From Persicimonas caeni (GTDB lineage Bacteria > Myxococcota_A > Bradymonadia > Bradymonadales > Bradymonadaceae), in contig NZ_CP041186.1 in the NCBI RefSeq assembly GCF_006517175.1, positions 6,599,074 through 6,663,073 on the forward strand: a stretch of 64,000 nucleotides of DNA. Reading direction: 5' to 3'. The translations under genes were made by a program, and so were the position numbers. The notes beneath the pieces were generated by a model. That model saw only the letters and a program-made list of their open reading frames with translations. It did not search any database and was not told the origin of the DNA. Below are positions 9,567 through 19,358 of this stretch, piece by piece (within the stretch, counting starts at the first letter, position 1; each line of letters begins with the position of its first letter).

Positions 9567-9839
9567 CAGTTACTTCCTTCGAATGAGGATGAACAATCCG
9601 TCCGTTGGACTACGCGCGCGGGCTACCGTGCCCGGCGTCAGATTGAGCGGTCACACTAGTGACTTGAGCGTCAGATGCAACCTCCCTCGTCAATCAGAAC
9701 CTTAAGAACACACTCGATAACGCGCAAGTCGACGCCGAAAAGTGCGTCGAATCAGGGTGTTGGTGGTGGTTGAATTCCCATTCGACATTTGAGAAAGTCG
9801 TCTCCGAGCAGAACTCACAAATTGGCCCGGAGACTGCAG

Positions 9840-10640
9840 ATGCGATTGAAGATGCGATGGCTGGCTTCGATGTTGGGGATGGCGCTGATGGTCTCGGTGG
9901 GGTGCACCGAGCCGAACGCAGCGGCGACGAGCAACAACGGCGACGACAACAACGGCGGTTGGAACCTGGGCGACGCCCAGAGCGACACGGCCGCTGACGA
10001 CACCTCGCCCGATCCCACCGACACAAGCGGTGGCGGCGATGTCGCGGCCTCGGACACCAGCGTGCCCCAGGACACCACACCCGACCCCGCGGATATCGGT
10101 ACGCCCGAGGACACCAGCGTGCCCGAAGACACGTCCCCTACTCCGCAAGACGCCGCGTTGGACACGGCTCCAGACGTCACTCCGGACGCCTCGCCCGTCG
10201 ACACCGGCCCGACCACCTGCTCGACCAACGCCGATTGCACCGGCGGCACACTCTGCTGCGCCGTCGACTGGCAAGGTACCACCGAGTGCGTCACGAGCGA
10301 CCAGTGTCGCACCGGCGGCGGCTTCTGCTCGAGCGACAACGAATGCGCTCCGAACGAAGGGTGTTGTGACGTCTGGGGCAACCAGATCTGCTCCACGCGC
10401 TGCGGTGGCGGCGGTGGTGGAGGTGGCGGCACCGGAAGCGGCGACCCGTGCACGACCAACACCGACTGCTCGGGCAACGAAATCTGTTGCTCGGACGGCC
10501 AGACCACCTCATGCACCACCCGCGACAGTTGCTGGACCGGCGGCATTTGCAACCAGGACTCCGAATGCCGTCAGGGCGAGACCTGCTGCGACGTTCCGCA
10601 GGTCGGCCAGCGCTGCGTCGATTCCAACTGGTGTCGCTAA
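9840..10640 (+). CDS. Cys-rich lipoprotein with four WAP-like modules
   Basis: A 266-aa exported lipoprotein. The start was set at ATG 9840 because GGAG lies 7 nt upstream and a lipobox (VSVGC) follows at once; an upstream in-frame ATG would spoil the signal peptide. After the lipid Cys comes a Thr/Asp/Pro-rich linker of about 110 residues. Four Cys-rich modules follow, each with a C-x5-C-x5-CC core and two further Cys, resembling WAP/four-disulfide-core units. A run of nine Gly separates modules 2 and 3. Such modules often act as protease inhibitors or surface binding domains; the role here is unknown. Confidence 0.75.
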   Translation: MRLKMRWLASMLGMALMVSVGCTEPNAAATSNNGDDNNGGWNLGDAQSDTAADDTSPDPTDTSGGGDVAASDTSVPQDTTPDPADIGTPEDTSVPEDTSPTPQDAALDTAPDVTPDASPVDTGPTTCSTNADCTGGTLCCAVDWQGTTECVTSDQCRTGGGFCSSDNECAPNEGCCDVWGNQICSTRCGGGGGGGGGTGSGDPCTTNTDCSGNEICCSDGQTTSCTTRDSCWTGGICNQDSECRQGETCCDVPQVGQRCVDSNWCR

Positions 10641-10658
10641 ACGGTGAGCTCCTCAACC

Positions 10659-10664
10659 TATAAT
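10659..10664 (+). promoter_or_regulatory. TATAAT -10 box
   Basis: A perfect TATAAT 19 bp after the WAP-like gene stop. No convincing -35 is seen at 16-18 bp. It would start a transcript near 10671 with a ~100-nt structured leader in front of the gene at 10773. Confidence 0.4.
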
Positions 10665-10679
10665 TAGGACTTTTTGCCA

Positions 10680-10746
10680 AATCGGCCTCCAGTGTGCTAC
10701 GCTGGGGGCCGATTGGCTAGAGGGGGCGCCTCACGAGGGCGCTTTT
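10680..10746 (+). promoter_or_regulatory. Structured leader with terminator-like hairpin
   Basis: The hairpin AATCGGCC/GGCCGATT (10680-10714) is followed by GCGCC/GGCGC plus TTTT (10726-10746). Then comes a strong AAGGAGG (10760-10766). It can be read as the terminator of the preceding gene or as an attenuator controlling the small downstream gene. Confidence 0.45.
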
Positions 10747-10772
10747 CACCTGTAGAAGCAAGGAGGTGCATT

Positions 10773-11036
10773 ATCACGGTAGCAGCCCGACCCTATATCC
10801 ATCTCTCCTCGGATGAGCGCCGCAACTACGCCGATCTGAACACCGCCGAAAAGGCGATTATCCAGGTCGCAGTGCAGCGCGAATACGTCACCCGCGACGT
10901 CGTGCTCGACACGCTGTCCGATGAATTCACCAAAACCGACCTACGCGATGCGTTCACCGCCCTGTGCGACGAGCAGCGTCTCTTTCGCGTGGGCAACAAG
11001 GCCGAGCACGTGCTCATCGAACGCGACTTGTTCTGA
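10773..11036 (+). CDS. Small conserved-looking protein with non-AUG start
   Basis: About 87 aa, unrecognised. The protein reads as a compact alpha/beta domain with alternating charged helices (for example ERRNYADLNTAEKA), possibly winged-helix. The frame contains no ATG at all and no GTG near its start. A perfect AAGGAGG at 10760-10766 points to ATT 10770, ATC 10773 or ACG 10776. ATC 10773 has the best spacing (6 nt) and is one base from ATG. The only listed alternative, TTG 10674, has no SD and adds a low-quality Arg/Gly-rich segment. A strong terminator follows at 11062. Confidence 0.6.
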   Translation: MTVAARPYIHLSSDERRNYADLNTAEKAIIQVAVQREYVTRDVVLDTLSDEFTKTDLRDAFTALCDEQRLFRVGNKAEHVLIERDLF

Positions 11037-11061
11037 GCGAGCCCGAGCTCGACGCATAGAT

Positions 11062-11104
11062 ACAGAGAAAGCCGCAGTCCGTTTTGGGCTGCGGCTTTCT
11101 CTGT
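11062..11104. terminator. Strong intrinsic terminator
   Basis: A perfect 16-bp stem (ACAGAGAAAGCCGCAG and its complement) around an 11-nt loop. A-rich and T-rich stem ends suit termination in both directions. It ends the small gene on the left and the PEBP gene on the right. Confidence 0.85.
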
Positions 11105-11135
11105 TTGGGTCAAGTCGGTCGGTTTGCGCCCGAGG

Positions 11136-11828
11136 CTACTCGGCCTTGCGCTCGTAGGTCGCCGTGATCTCGGCTTGGCCGATGGCGTCTTCGGTCACCA
11201 CTTTCACGAGTTGCTCGACGGTGGGCACCTCGTCGAATTTGGCCCCCGGGTGGTCGATGGCGTAGATGCGAAACACGTAGCGGTGCGGCTTGTCACCCTT
11301 GGGCGGGCAGGGCGCGCCGTAGCCCAGCTTGTCGAAGTCGTTGATCGCCTGGAAGGCGTCGACGTCGGTCTCCGGGGCGCCCGGCGTGGTCACGACGATT
11401 CGCTCCACGTGCGGCACATTCTCGCCGAGCGCGTGCTCTTCGCCCGGGATGCCCCACATGCCCCAGTGGTGGAAGGTGCCTTGGGGCGCGTCCGGATCGG
11501 TCATGATGATGGCGTAGCTCTCGGTGCCATCGGGCGGCTGCGACCAGGTCAGCGGCGGCGACATGCCCTCGGCATCGCAGGTGAACTTGGTCGGAAGCAT
11601 CCCGCCGTCTTCGAAGGCCGTCGTCGACAGGCCGAACTCCATGCCCCCGCCTTCGTCGTCCGCCTGGTCGTCTTGTTGGGCTTGTTCGTCGGCGGCCTCG
11701 GGACTCTCCGCCATGCCTTGTTCGGTGGTGGCTTCGACGGTGGGGTCTTCGGGCCGGTCGGGGGTCTCGGTCTCGCATCCTGCTGCCATGATGAGCAGCG
11801 CGGACAACATGATCACACGGTACCTCAT
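11136..11828 (-). CDS. YbhB/YbcL-family (PEBP, Raf kinase inhibitor-like) lipoprotein
   Basis: A 230-aa lipoprotein: signal peptide with lipobox IMAAGC (Cys about residue 18), then a Glu/Asp/Gln-rich linker to about residue 60. The PEBP domain follows, with the signatures SPPLTWSQPP, MTDPDAP and FHHWGMWGIP, and YGAPCPPKGDKPHRY near the ligand pocket. Bacterial PEBP proteins are of uncertain function and are often described as ligand-binding. Here it would be membrane-anchored and exported. It ends at the shared terminator. Confidence 0.88.
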   Translation of the reverse strand: MRYRVIMLSALLIMAAGCETETPDRPEDPTVEATTEQGMAESPEAADEQAQQDDQADDEGGGMEFGLSTTAFEDGGMLPTKFTCDAEGMSPPLTWSQPPDGTESYAIIMTDPDAPQGTFHHWGMWGIPGEEHALGENVPHVERIVVTTPGAPETDVDAFQAINDFDKLGYGAPCPPKGDKPHRYVFRIYAIDHPGAKFDEVPTVEQLVKVVTEDAIGQAEITATYERKAE

Positions 11829-11905
11829 CGCGCACTCCCTCGTTTTGGGTAGTCGACAGCGCGGAATCTAATCCCCGACCGGGTATTCTCAATCGACCCG
11901 TGGGC

Positions 11906-12370
11906 CTAGAAATCGGTCTCGCGCATGAGTTGGTCGGCGATCCTGGCCTGGGTGTCGTTGTCGAGCTCGAACGCCTGGACCATGTTGCTCAACAGCAGCT
12001 GCTCGGCGCTGACGATGTCGCGGTCGGAGGCGGCGATGCGCGCGGCCAGATAATAAGTCTCTTCGCGCAACCAGTCCTCGCCAAGGCGCTCGCTGATCTG
12101 GTGCAGGTAGTCGGGGGCGTCGCCCGGCTGGGCGCTGATGCGCTTGGCGCGCGCGACCGACTCGCTCACGTAGGACTCCAACGGGATCTCTTCTTCCCAT
12201 TTGACGTGGCGCAGCGAGCTCGTCAGCTCCTTTTGCTCGTCGCCGGCAATCTCGCGGTCGACGGCCATAGCGTAGGTCAGCGCGTCGATCATCGCCTTCT
12301 CTTGCTCGGCGCTGATCTTGGAGAAGCTGCGGCCCGAAAACAGGTTGCTCAATGCGGTGATAATGCTCAT
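11906..12370 (-). CDS. TerB-like (tellurite-resistance TerB/DjlA N-terminal fold) protein
   Basis: A 154-aa all-helical acidic protein. The pattern MIDALTYAMAVDREIAGDEQ near residue 25, followed by a second, related helical half (YYLAARIAASDRDIVSAEQ), is typical of the TerB superfamily. TerB repeats carry Asp/Glu metal-binding sites at such DxE-type turns. No signal peptide is visible. No other ter genes are nearby, so tellurite resistance should not be inferred. It is transcribed leftward beside the PEBP gene. Confidence 0.62.
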   Translation of the reverse strand: MSIITALSNLFSGRSFSKISAEQEKAMIDALTYAMAVDREIAGDEQKELTSSLRHVKWEEEIPLESYVSESVARAKRISAQPGDAPDYLHQISERLGEDWLREETYYLAARIAASDRDIVSAEQLLLSNMVQAFELDNDTQARIADQLMRETDF

Positions 12371-12552
12371 CGAAGGCGCCTCACTGATAGCTAGGGTAAT
12401 CGCTGTTTTGTGCTCGAAGACGCCGCCAGTCTAGCGCAGGCTCGTCCTTTGTGCGAGCGGCGAGCAGCGCGCCCAGGTCTCGACGTTGCCGCTGACGTAA
12501 TTAGCTTGAAGACGATTTCGAACGCTCTACGACTCATGAAGGGAGGTTCTCC

Positions 12553-13977
12553 ATGTTCTTCAAACGCATCTACGACGAAGGTCTCGCCCAAGCTTCTTAC
12601 CTAATCGCCTGTGCCTCGACAGGAGAGGCGGTGGTCGTCGACCCCACGCGGGATATCGACATCTATCTGGACGAGGCCCGCGAGCAGGGCTTCGAGATTG
12701 TGGGCGCGCTCGAGACGCATATTCACGCCGACTTCTTGTCCGGCGCGCGCGAGCTGGCCAAGTCCGTCGGCGGTAAGCTGTACGTCTCCGGCGAGACGGT
12801 CTCGGGCTGGAAGTACAAGGGGTTGGATGATTTCGACACGGTCCACCTGAAGGATGGCGACGGCTTCGCGCTCGGAAACGTGCGCTTCGAGGCCGTGCAC
12901 ACGCCCGGCCATACCCCCGAGCACCTGTCCTACCTGGTCACCGACGGCGCCCAGGCCGACGAGCCGATGATGGTGCTCACCGGCGACTTCGTCTTCGTGG
13001 GCGACCTGGGCCGGCCCGACCTTCTGGAGACGGCCGCCGGCCAGAGCGGCACGGCCAAAAAGGGCGGCAAGCAGCTCTTTGGGGCGCTGCGCGACAAGTT
13101 CGTCGGCTTGAGCCACGAGGTGCTCGTGTGGCCCGGCCACGGCGCCGGTTCGGCCTGCGGCAAGGCCCTGGGCTCCATCCCGGCAAGCTCGGTGGGCTAC
13201 GAGACCAAGCACAACTGGTGGAAGAAGTATATCGACGATAACGACCAGAGCGGTTTCGTCGAAGAGCTCTTGGCCGACCAGCCCGAGACGCCCAGCTACT
13301 TTCGCAAGATGAAGGAGCTCAACCGCGACGGGATGACCTTTTTGGGCGGGCTGCCCACGCCGGCGAAGCTTTTGCCTGACAAGTTCCGCGCGCTGCGCCG
13401 CGAGGACGCCCACCTGCTCGACCTGCGCGACAAGGAGGCGTTTGCCGCCAAGCATGTGCCCGGGGCGCTGAACTTCTCGAAGCTCGAGGAGCTGTCCACC
13501 CACGCCGGCTGGGTGCTCCCGTACGACGACCGCCCGCTGGTGCTCATCGGGCGCGCCGACCAGATGGAAGAGGCGACTCGCCGGCTGGTGCGCATCGGCA
13601 TGGACAATATCGTGGGCTACGTCACCCACATCGAGGGCGCGGTCGATGACAGCGAACTGGGCTGCTATCCCATCGTCGACGTCGAGCACGCCCACAAGAT
13701 GTGGGAGAGCGACGACGCCACGGTTTTGGACGTGCGCGCCCAATCCGAGTGGGAGGAGGGCCACATCCCGGGCGCCATCCACGTCCACTACGGCAAGATT
13801 CGCGACAACCTCGACGAGATCCCGCGCGACCAGAAGCTCGTGGTCCACTGCGCCAGCGGCATCCGCGCCAACCTGGCCATCAGCCAGCTTCGCGCCGAGG
13901 GCTACGAGCACGTGGCGAATATGCCGGCGGGCTTCGACGGATGGAAAAAAGCAGGCTACCGGACGGAAGAGTCGTGA
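12553..13977 (+). CDS. Persulfide-dioxygenase-like MBL-fold protein with two rhodanese domains
   Basis: A 474-aa cytoplasmic enzyme. The N-terminal metallo-beta-lactamase domain (1-250) has HIHADF (His56, His58, Asp60), HTPGHTPEH and LTGDFVFVGD, the pattern of ETHE1-type glutathione persulfide dioxygenases. Two rhodanese domains follow. The first (about 280-365) lacks the active Cys; the second (about 370-474) has the loop HCASGIR with the catalytic Cys. The architecture matches single-chain sulfur-oxidising fusions, in which the rhodanese supplies persulfide to the dioxygenase. Start ATG 12553 has a strong GGGAGG. A hairpin terminator follows at 14001. Confidence 0.88.
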   Translation: MFFKRIYDEGLAQASYLIACASTGEAVVVDPTRDIDIYLDEAREQGFEIVGALETHIHADFLSGARELAKSVGGKLYVSGETVSGWKYKGLDDFDTVHLKDGDGFALGNVRFEAVHTPGHTPEHLSYLVTDGAQADEPMMVLTGDFVFVGDLGRPDLLETAAGQSGTAKKGGKQLFGALRDKFVGLSHEVLVWPGHGAGSACGKALGSIPASSVGYETKHNWWKKYIDDNDQSGFVEELLADQPETPSYFRKMKELNRDGMTFLGGLPTPAKLLPDKFRALRREDAHLLDLRDKEAFAAKHVPGALNFSKLEELSTHAGWVLPYDDRPLVLIGRADQMEEATRRLVRIGMDNIVGYVTHIEGAVDDSELGCYPIVDVEHAHKMWESDDATVLDVRAQSEWEEGHIPGAIHVHYGKIRDNLDEIPRDQKLVVHCASGIRANLAISQLRAEGYEHVANMPAGFDGWKKAGYRTEES

Positions 13978-14000
13978 GGCCTGGGGGGCTTGTGCGTTCG

Positions 14001-14040
14001 GGTCCTGCGAGCACATTTGGTCACGCGTGTTCGCAGGACC
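14001..14040 (+). terminator. Hairpin after the MBL/rhodanese gene
   Basis: A 14-bp stem (GGTCCTGCGAGCAC with GTGTTCGCAGGACC, one G-U pair) around a 12-nt loop. There is no clear T-run. Confidence 0.5.
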
Positions 14041-14061
14041 TGACGTCTAAAAGGGGGCCAC

Positions 14062-14631
14062 GTGAAAATCACACCGGTCGTTGGGGGAATCGCCGGGGCG
14101 CTTGTCGCCGGCGCCGGCACCATCATCTTGGGCAGCGTGTCGAACGTCGAGGCGATGGTGCTCGTCGAGGCCATCTTGCCGTCGACGCGCTTTTTGTGCT
14201 CGGCGATCATGACCGCGGCGGCCACGATTCTGGCGTTGTTGTTGACCAGCCTGGGGTTTGCCCAGGGCATCGACGTCAAGCTCAAGGCCAAGACCTACGA
14301 GCGCATGCGCCGCCTGGCGCTGGTCGACTCGGTGGCCCTCATCGGCTCGGTGCTCGTACTGCTCTTGCTGCTCAACGTGCCCATGGAGAAGACCGAGACG
14401 GTGCCCGCCTGGTGGTACAGCGCGGCGTACTACGCCATCATCGGCTCGTCGGCGGTCTTGGGCGGCTTGCTCATCTCGATTGTGCTGCTGCTCTACGAGA
14501 CCATCAAAGGCCTGACCCTGCTGGTCGGCAGCGGCACCTCGCCGCTGCGAAAGCACGACGAGGACGAAGAGCAGCAACAAGACGAGGACGTCAGTCCACC
14601 TGCGGGGTCAGTGTCACATCAACCTGGTTGA
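14062..14631 (+). CDS. Small integral membrane protein, unrecognised
   Basis: About 189 aa from GTG 14062, with GGGGG upstream. Four hydrophobic segments are visible, near residues 8-28, 45-65, 90-112 and 130-152. The cytoplasmic tail is acidic and Gln-rich (a run of DEDEEQQQ). The core resembles no family I can name. The last 41 bp overlap the convergent lipoprotein gene, so the C-terminal residues after about 180 may be under constraint from the other strand. Confidence 0.6.
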   Translation: MKITPVVGGIAGALVAGAGTIILGSVSNVEAMVLVEAILPSTRFLCSAIMTAAATILALLLTSLGFAQGIDVKLKAKTYERMRRLALVDSVALIGSVLVLLLLLNVPMEKTETVPAWWYSAAYYAIIGSSAVLGGLLISIVLLLYETIKGLTLLVGSGTSPLRKHDEDEEQQQDEDVSPPAGSVSHQPG

Positions 14632-15364
14632 AGTAGTACGACACCTCGCCCTGGTAGTCGGCGTCGACGCCCACGATGAGCCACAGGTTGCCGTTGGCGT
14701 CGGTCTCGACCGAGGCGCTGTGGGTGTGCTCGCGCGTCAGCGTGGTGTAGCGGTCGTAGATGATCGCGCACTCTTCGTTGTGCGTCAGGTCGCCGGCGGC
14801 GCTGGCGTCTTCGCCGCCCATCTCGCCGTCACCCTTCTGCATGTTGAACTTGAAGCTGGACTTGTCGTCGCTCTCGACGTTGGCCGGCTTGTAGGTCGAC
14901 GCGCCCATCTTCAGAAACATCAACTGCCCCTTCTCCTCGGCGCAGTCCTCCGGGTAATTCGACGCGAAGGTCAGCGTGTACTTGACCCGATACGCCGTCT
15001 CCGGCTCGAGCCCGGCGTCCGGACCCACCTGACGGCGCATGAACATGAAGATGTCACTGACGCTGTTCTGCCCCTCGAAATAGTAGGCCTTGTCGGTCTC
15101 GGAGACCTCGGCCGGAAGCGGGCGAACCTGCTCGACGAAGCCGATGCCCTCGCGCGCGCCGGCCGGGTAGTCGGTCACGTCGGCCTCCCAGCCCTGCTTG
15201 CCGTCGTTGAAGTTGTAGCTCAACTCGACCTCGGCCGGCCCGGAGACCTCGGCGCCGGCGTCGATCAGGTCGTTGTTGGTGGTGTCGTCTTCGCTCGCGT
15301 CCGAGCAACCGACGAGCAGCGAGAGGAGGGAGACGATGGCGAGGATCAGGATACTGCGTTTCAT
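14591..15364 (-). CDS. Lipoprotein with a carbohydrate-binding-like beta domain, unrecognised
   Basis: A 257-aa lipoprotein. Start chosen at ATG 15364, where a clean signal peptide (MKRSILILAIVSLLSLLVGC) begins; a longer frame would mask it. A short Asp-rich linker precedes a beta-rich domain whose opening (SYNFNDGKQGWEADVTDYP) looks like the start of a carbohydrate-binding or LamG-like jelly roll. Late motifs HTHSASV and NLWLIVGVDADYQG occur. Function unknown; probably surface-exposed. Its 3' end overlaps the convergent membrane-protein gene by 41 bp. Confidence 0.65.
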   Translation of the reverse strand: MKRSILILAIVSLLSLLVGCSDASEDDTTNNDLIDAGAEVSGPAEVELSYNFNDGKQGWEADVTDYPAGAREGIGFVEQVRPLPAEVSETDKAYYFEGQNSVSDIFMFMRRQVGPDAGLEPETAYRVKYTLTFASNYPEDCAEEKGQLMFLKMGASTYKPANVESDDKSSFKFNMQKGDGEMGGEDASAAGDLTHNEECAIIYDRYTTLTREHTHSASVETDANGNLWLIVGVDADYQGEVSYYFNQVDVTLTPQVD

Positions 15365-15474
15365 GGCAAAACCGTGTGGAGTGGAGCAGATGTTATCTGC
15401 GCGGTATTTACCACAAATTTGCGCCGCAAAGAAAGACGGGCGTGGCGCCTGCGGTGCAGACGCCACGCGCCGGC

Positions 15475-17139
<1,665 letters not shown>

Positions 17140-17275
17140 CGTCGTATGCCTCGGTTTTCTTAGGGTTGATTCGCAGGATCAGCTTATGGCGGCACGTTAG
17201 TTGTGCCGCGGCGTGTTTGCAACGGACAAAGCGTTGTGTTTGTGCCCGGATGGTGGGGATGGGTTGATGGTGGGG

Positions 17276-17600
17276 ATGGGGGGCCTCTCCCTCGATCCCT
17301 CTCCATCCCTTCGCTTCGCTACGGGCGGAAAGGGGGCCTCTCCTCGGTCCTCTCCATCCCTTCGCTTCGCTAAGGGCGGAGAGGAAGACGTTGCTTTGTC
17401 GATCTCTGTACAGAGTGCGATGTTGCTTTATCGATCTCGGTACAGAGTACGATGCAGCAACATCTTCCTCCCCTGCGCGAAGCAAAGCGTAGCGTAGGGG
17501 AGGACCGAGGAGGGGACGCCTCCTCTGCGAGCGAAGCGAAGTGGAGGAGGACCGAGGAGGAGGAAGCCTTTTTACCTACCCCCGACGCATCTCCAACCCC
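17276..17600. repeat. Dispersed repeat, copy A
   Basis: This fills the gap after ettA. The left part (17276-17449) is similar to copy B at 18964 and contains runs such as CCCTTCGCTTCGCTACGGGC and about one and a half units of a 32-bp repeat. The right part (17450-17600) is identical over 151 bp to 19208-19358. The identical part contains GC-rich hairpins (TCCTCCCCT/AGGGGAGGA) and the last codons of uup in copy B. No gene is seen here. Confidence 0.9.
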
Positions 17601-17605
17601 GCTTC

Positions 17606-17851
17606 TCACGGGCTGTCCTCTCCTTCGTGAAGGCCGGCGAGGAGTTGACCGAAGACTTTGTCGCCCGGGATGCCCTCGCCGTGGTCGAGTTCGACAACAC
17701 CCTGCTCGACGGCCTTGCGCAACAGTTGCAGCTTCGCCTCGCGCTCGCGGACCTGGTCTTCGAGCAAGCGCACGCCGGCGCGCACCGCTTCACTCCCGTC
17801 GGGGCGCGGTCGTCCCCGACCGCCGGGCTCAGCCCTCACAGCGTTCGACAC
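17606..17851 (-). pseudogene. ParD-like antitoxin remnant
   Basis: An 81-codon frame whose middle (GSEAVRAGVRLLEDQ, then REREAKLQLLRKAVEQG) matches the C-terminal half of ParD/CC2985-type antitoxins. The N-terminal ribbon-helix-helix start normally found (an MxxxLGxHFExF-type segment) is missing: an in-frame stop lies about 17 codons upstream of the GTG at 17851, and a Gly/Arg/Pro insert sits between the helices. No ParE toxin frame follows; repeat copy A begins 6 bp downstream. I read it as a truncated toxin-antitoxin relic, though it might still be translated. Confidence 0.5.
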
Positions 17852-17912
17852 GACGTAGTTGGGGCGCTATTTCTGGTGTGCTGGCAGCTCGCTGGCCCCG
17901 ACAGGAGATAGC

Positions 17913-18644
17913 ATGAAGCGAATCGTCAACATTGCGGCCGTGTGTGCAGCCTTGGTGCTGCTCGGATGGAGCGTCTGGTTCTTGATTCACGGGCGGCATC
18001 TGAACCAGCGAGGCGCCAACATGGCGAGGGATGCATACTACGACTATGACCCTCGCTTGTATCCCTATCGCGTCAGTTGTCCGGTGAGCTTCAACTTCGA
18101 GGCGCGGTGCAACCCAGAGGCCATCGTCGACAGGCGCTACGACATCGACGGCCCGAAGCGGCGCGTGCCCGCGCAGTGCGCCGAGCGGGTCGTCCACGGG
18201 TTCTTTCGCAACCTGCCGACCGGCGCGTTGGCGGCACTCGCCGAGCTCGACTCGGCCGAGCGGCAGCCCAGATGTCGGAGCATGATCGACTCCGGAGATT
18301 CACCTGCCTATGTCGATGTGTCGGGCTACGTCTTCCGCGGCGCGGCGGTGCTCGTCGTGCAGTTTCTCGGCAAACACTTGTCGGTGCCGGACGACTACGA
18401 TGCGTTCGATTGGCTCGGCGAGGAGTCGCTCGAGGTCGGTGAGGAGACCCAAGATGCACTTCGCGTGCGGGTCGACTTGGAGAGTGGGGGCGAATTGGAG
18501 TGTCTGTACGTACCGTTCGACATGTTCTTTGGAGGGCTGCCGCCGGAACTGAAGGCCTCGTTCATTTGTGCAGAGCAACTCGAATTGACTCGCGCCTTCG
18601 TCAACGACCCACCGATGCGACTGCCGGGGCCGCCTGAAGATTAG
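17913..18644 (+). CDS. Membrane-anchored protein, unrecognised
   Basis: A 243-aa protein. ATG 17913 was chosen because AGGAGA precedes it and a signal anchor (MKRIVNIAAVCAALVLLGWS) follows. The rest is probably extracytoplasmic, with five or six Cys that could pair. The sequence is mildly acidic with mixed alpha/beta character (YVDVSGYVFRGAAVLVVQFL). I do not recognise a family. It sits as an isolated plus-strand gene between the two repeat copies, which suggests a locally rearranged segment. Confidence 0.65.
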   Translation: MKRIVNIAAVCAALVLLGWSVWFLIHGRHLNQRGANMARDAYYDYDPRLYPYRVSCPVSFNFEARCNPEAIVDRRYDIDGPKRRVPAQCAERVVHGFFRNLPTGALAALAELDSAERQPRCRSMIDSGDSPAYVDVSGYVFRGAAVLVVQFLGKHLSVPDDYDAFDWLGEESLEVGEETQDALRVRVDLESGGELECLYVPFDMFFGGLPPELKASFICAEQLELTRAFVNDPPMRLPGPPED

Positions 18645-18659
18645 GGGATGGGGCGGATG

Positions 18660-18772
18660 GCGTAGTCGTGGACGTCGTCTTGGCCGTGGCCGTGGTCGTG
18701 GTCGTGGCTGTGGTCGTAGTCGTAGTCGTGGCCGTAGTCGTGGTCGTAGTCGTGGTCGTCGGCGCGCGGCAA
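18660..18772. repeat. GTCGTG-rich simple-sequence tract
   Basis: About 110 bp of imperfect GTCGTG/GTAGTC/GTGGCC hexanucleotides directly after the gene at 17913. On the minus strand one frame reads as alternating His-Asp/Tyr-Asp. No start or upstream gene supports translation, so I annotate only the tract. Confidence 0.8.
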
Positions 18773-18834
18773 GTACATTCCCCGACGGACCTCAATGCTT
18801 CCGTCGAGCCCTCGTCCACCCGTGCCACAGGTTT

Positions 18835-18918
18835 TCGAGGCTGCTCGCAAGGTCGAAATTGCCTGCCAGAGGCTCTTACGAGGCTGCTCGCAGGGTCGAG
18901 AATGCCTGCCGGAAGCGA
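18835..18918. repeat. Two 38-bp direct repeats
   Basis: CGAGGCTGCTCGCAAGGTCG... at 18835-18872 recurs at 18881-18918 with four changes (period 46 bp). No coding frame is evident. It lies in the 0.7-kb gene-free stretch 18645-19333, together with the hexanucleotide tract and repeat copy B. Confidence 0.7.
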
Positions 18919-18963
18919 TACGGCGTTGTGGAGATGTTGGGGGAGGATAGCAGAAGTTGGAGG

Positions 18964-19358
18964 GGGAGGGGAGGGGCCTCTCCCTCGATCCCTCTCCATC
19001 CCTTCGCTTCGCTACGGGCGGAAAGGGGGGCCTCTCCTCGGTCCTCTCCATCCCTTCGCTTTGCTACGGGCGGAGAGGAAGATGTTGCATTGTCGATCGC
19101 TGTACAAGGTGCGTTGAAGCTACACCGATCTCTGTACGGGGTGCGTTGAAGCTACATCGATCTCTGTACGGGGTGCGTTGAAGCTACATCGATCTCTGTA
19201 CGGGGTGCGATGCAGCAACATCTTCCTCCCCTGCGCGAAGCAAAGCGTAGCGTAGGGGAGGACCGAGGAGGGGACGCCTCCTCTGCGAGCGAAGCGAAGT
19301 GGAGGAGGACCGAGGAGGAGGAAGCCTTTTTACCTACCCCCGACGCATCTCCAACCCC
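18964..19358. repeat. Dispersed repeat, copy B (overlaps uup 3' end)
   Basis: Counterpart of copy A. It includes three tandem 32-bp units (starting 19109, 19141, 19173; core GTGCGTTGAAGCTACATCG) plus a partial fourth. Positions 19208-19358 are identical to 17450-17600. The last 25 bp are the final codons and stop of uup, so copy B is the likely source and copy A the duplicate. Confidence 0.9.

Noticed and set aside
11906-12370. Tellurite-resistance determinant
   Set aside because: Only the TerB-like fold is present; there are no terC, terD or terZ neighbours.
12601-14016. Long minus-strand frame antisense to the MBL/rhodanese gene
   Set aside because: It is an open frame caused by GC-rich codons of the real gene; no domain, and the plus strand has full motifs and an SD.
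18641-19051. His/Asp-repeat metal-binding protein on the minus strand
   Set aside because: The His-Asp run is one frame of a GTCGTG simple repeat; the frame begins in repeat B and has no SD.
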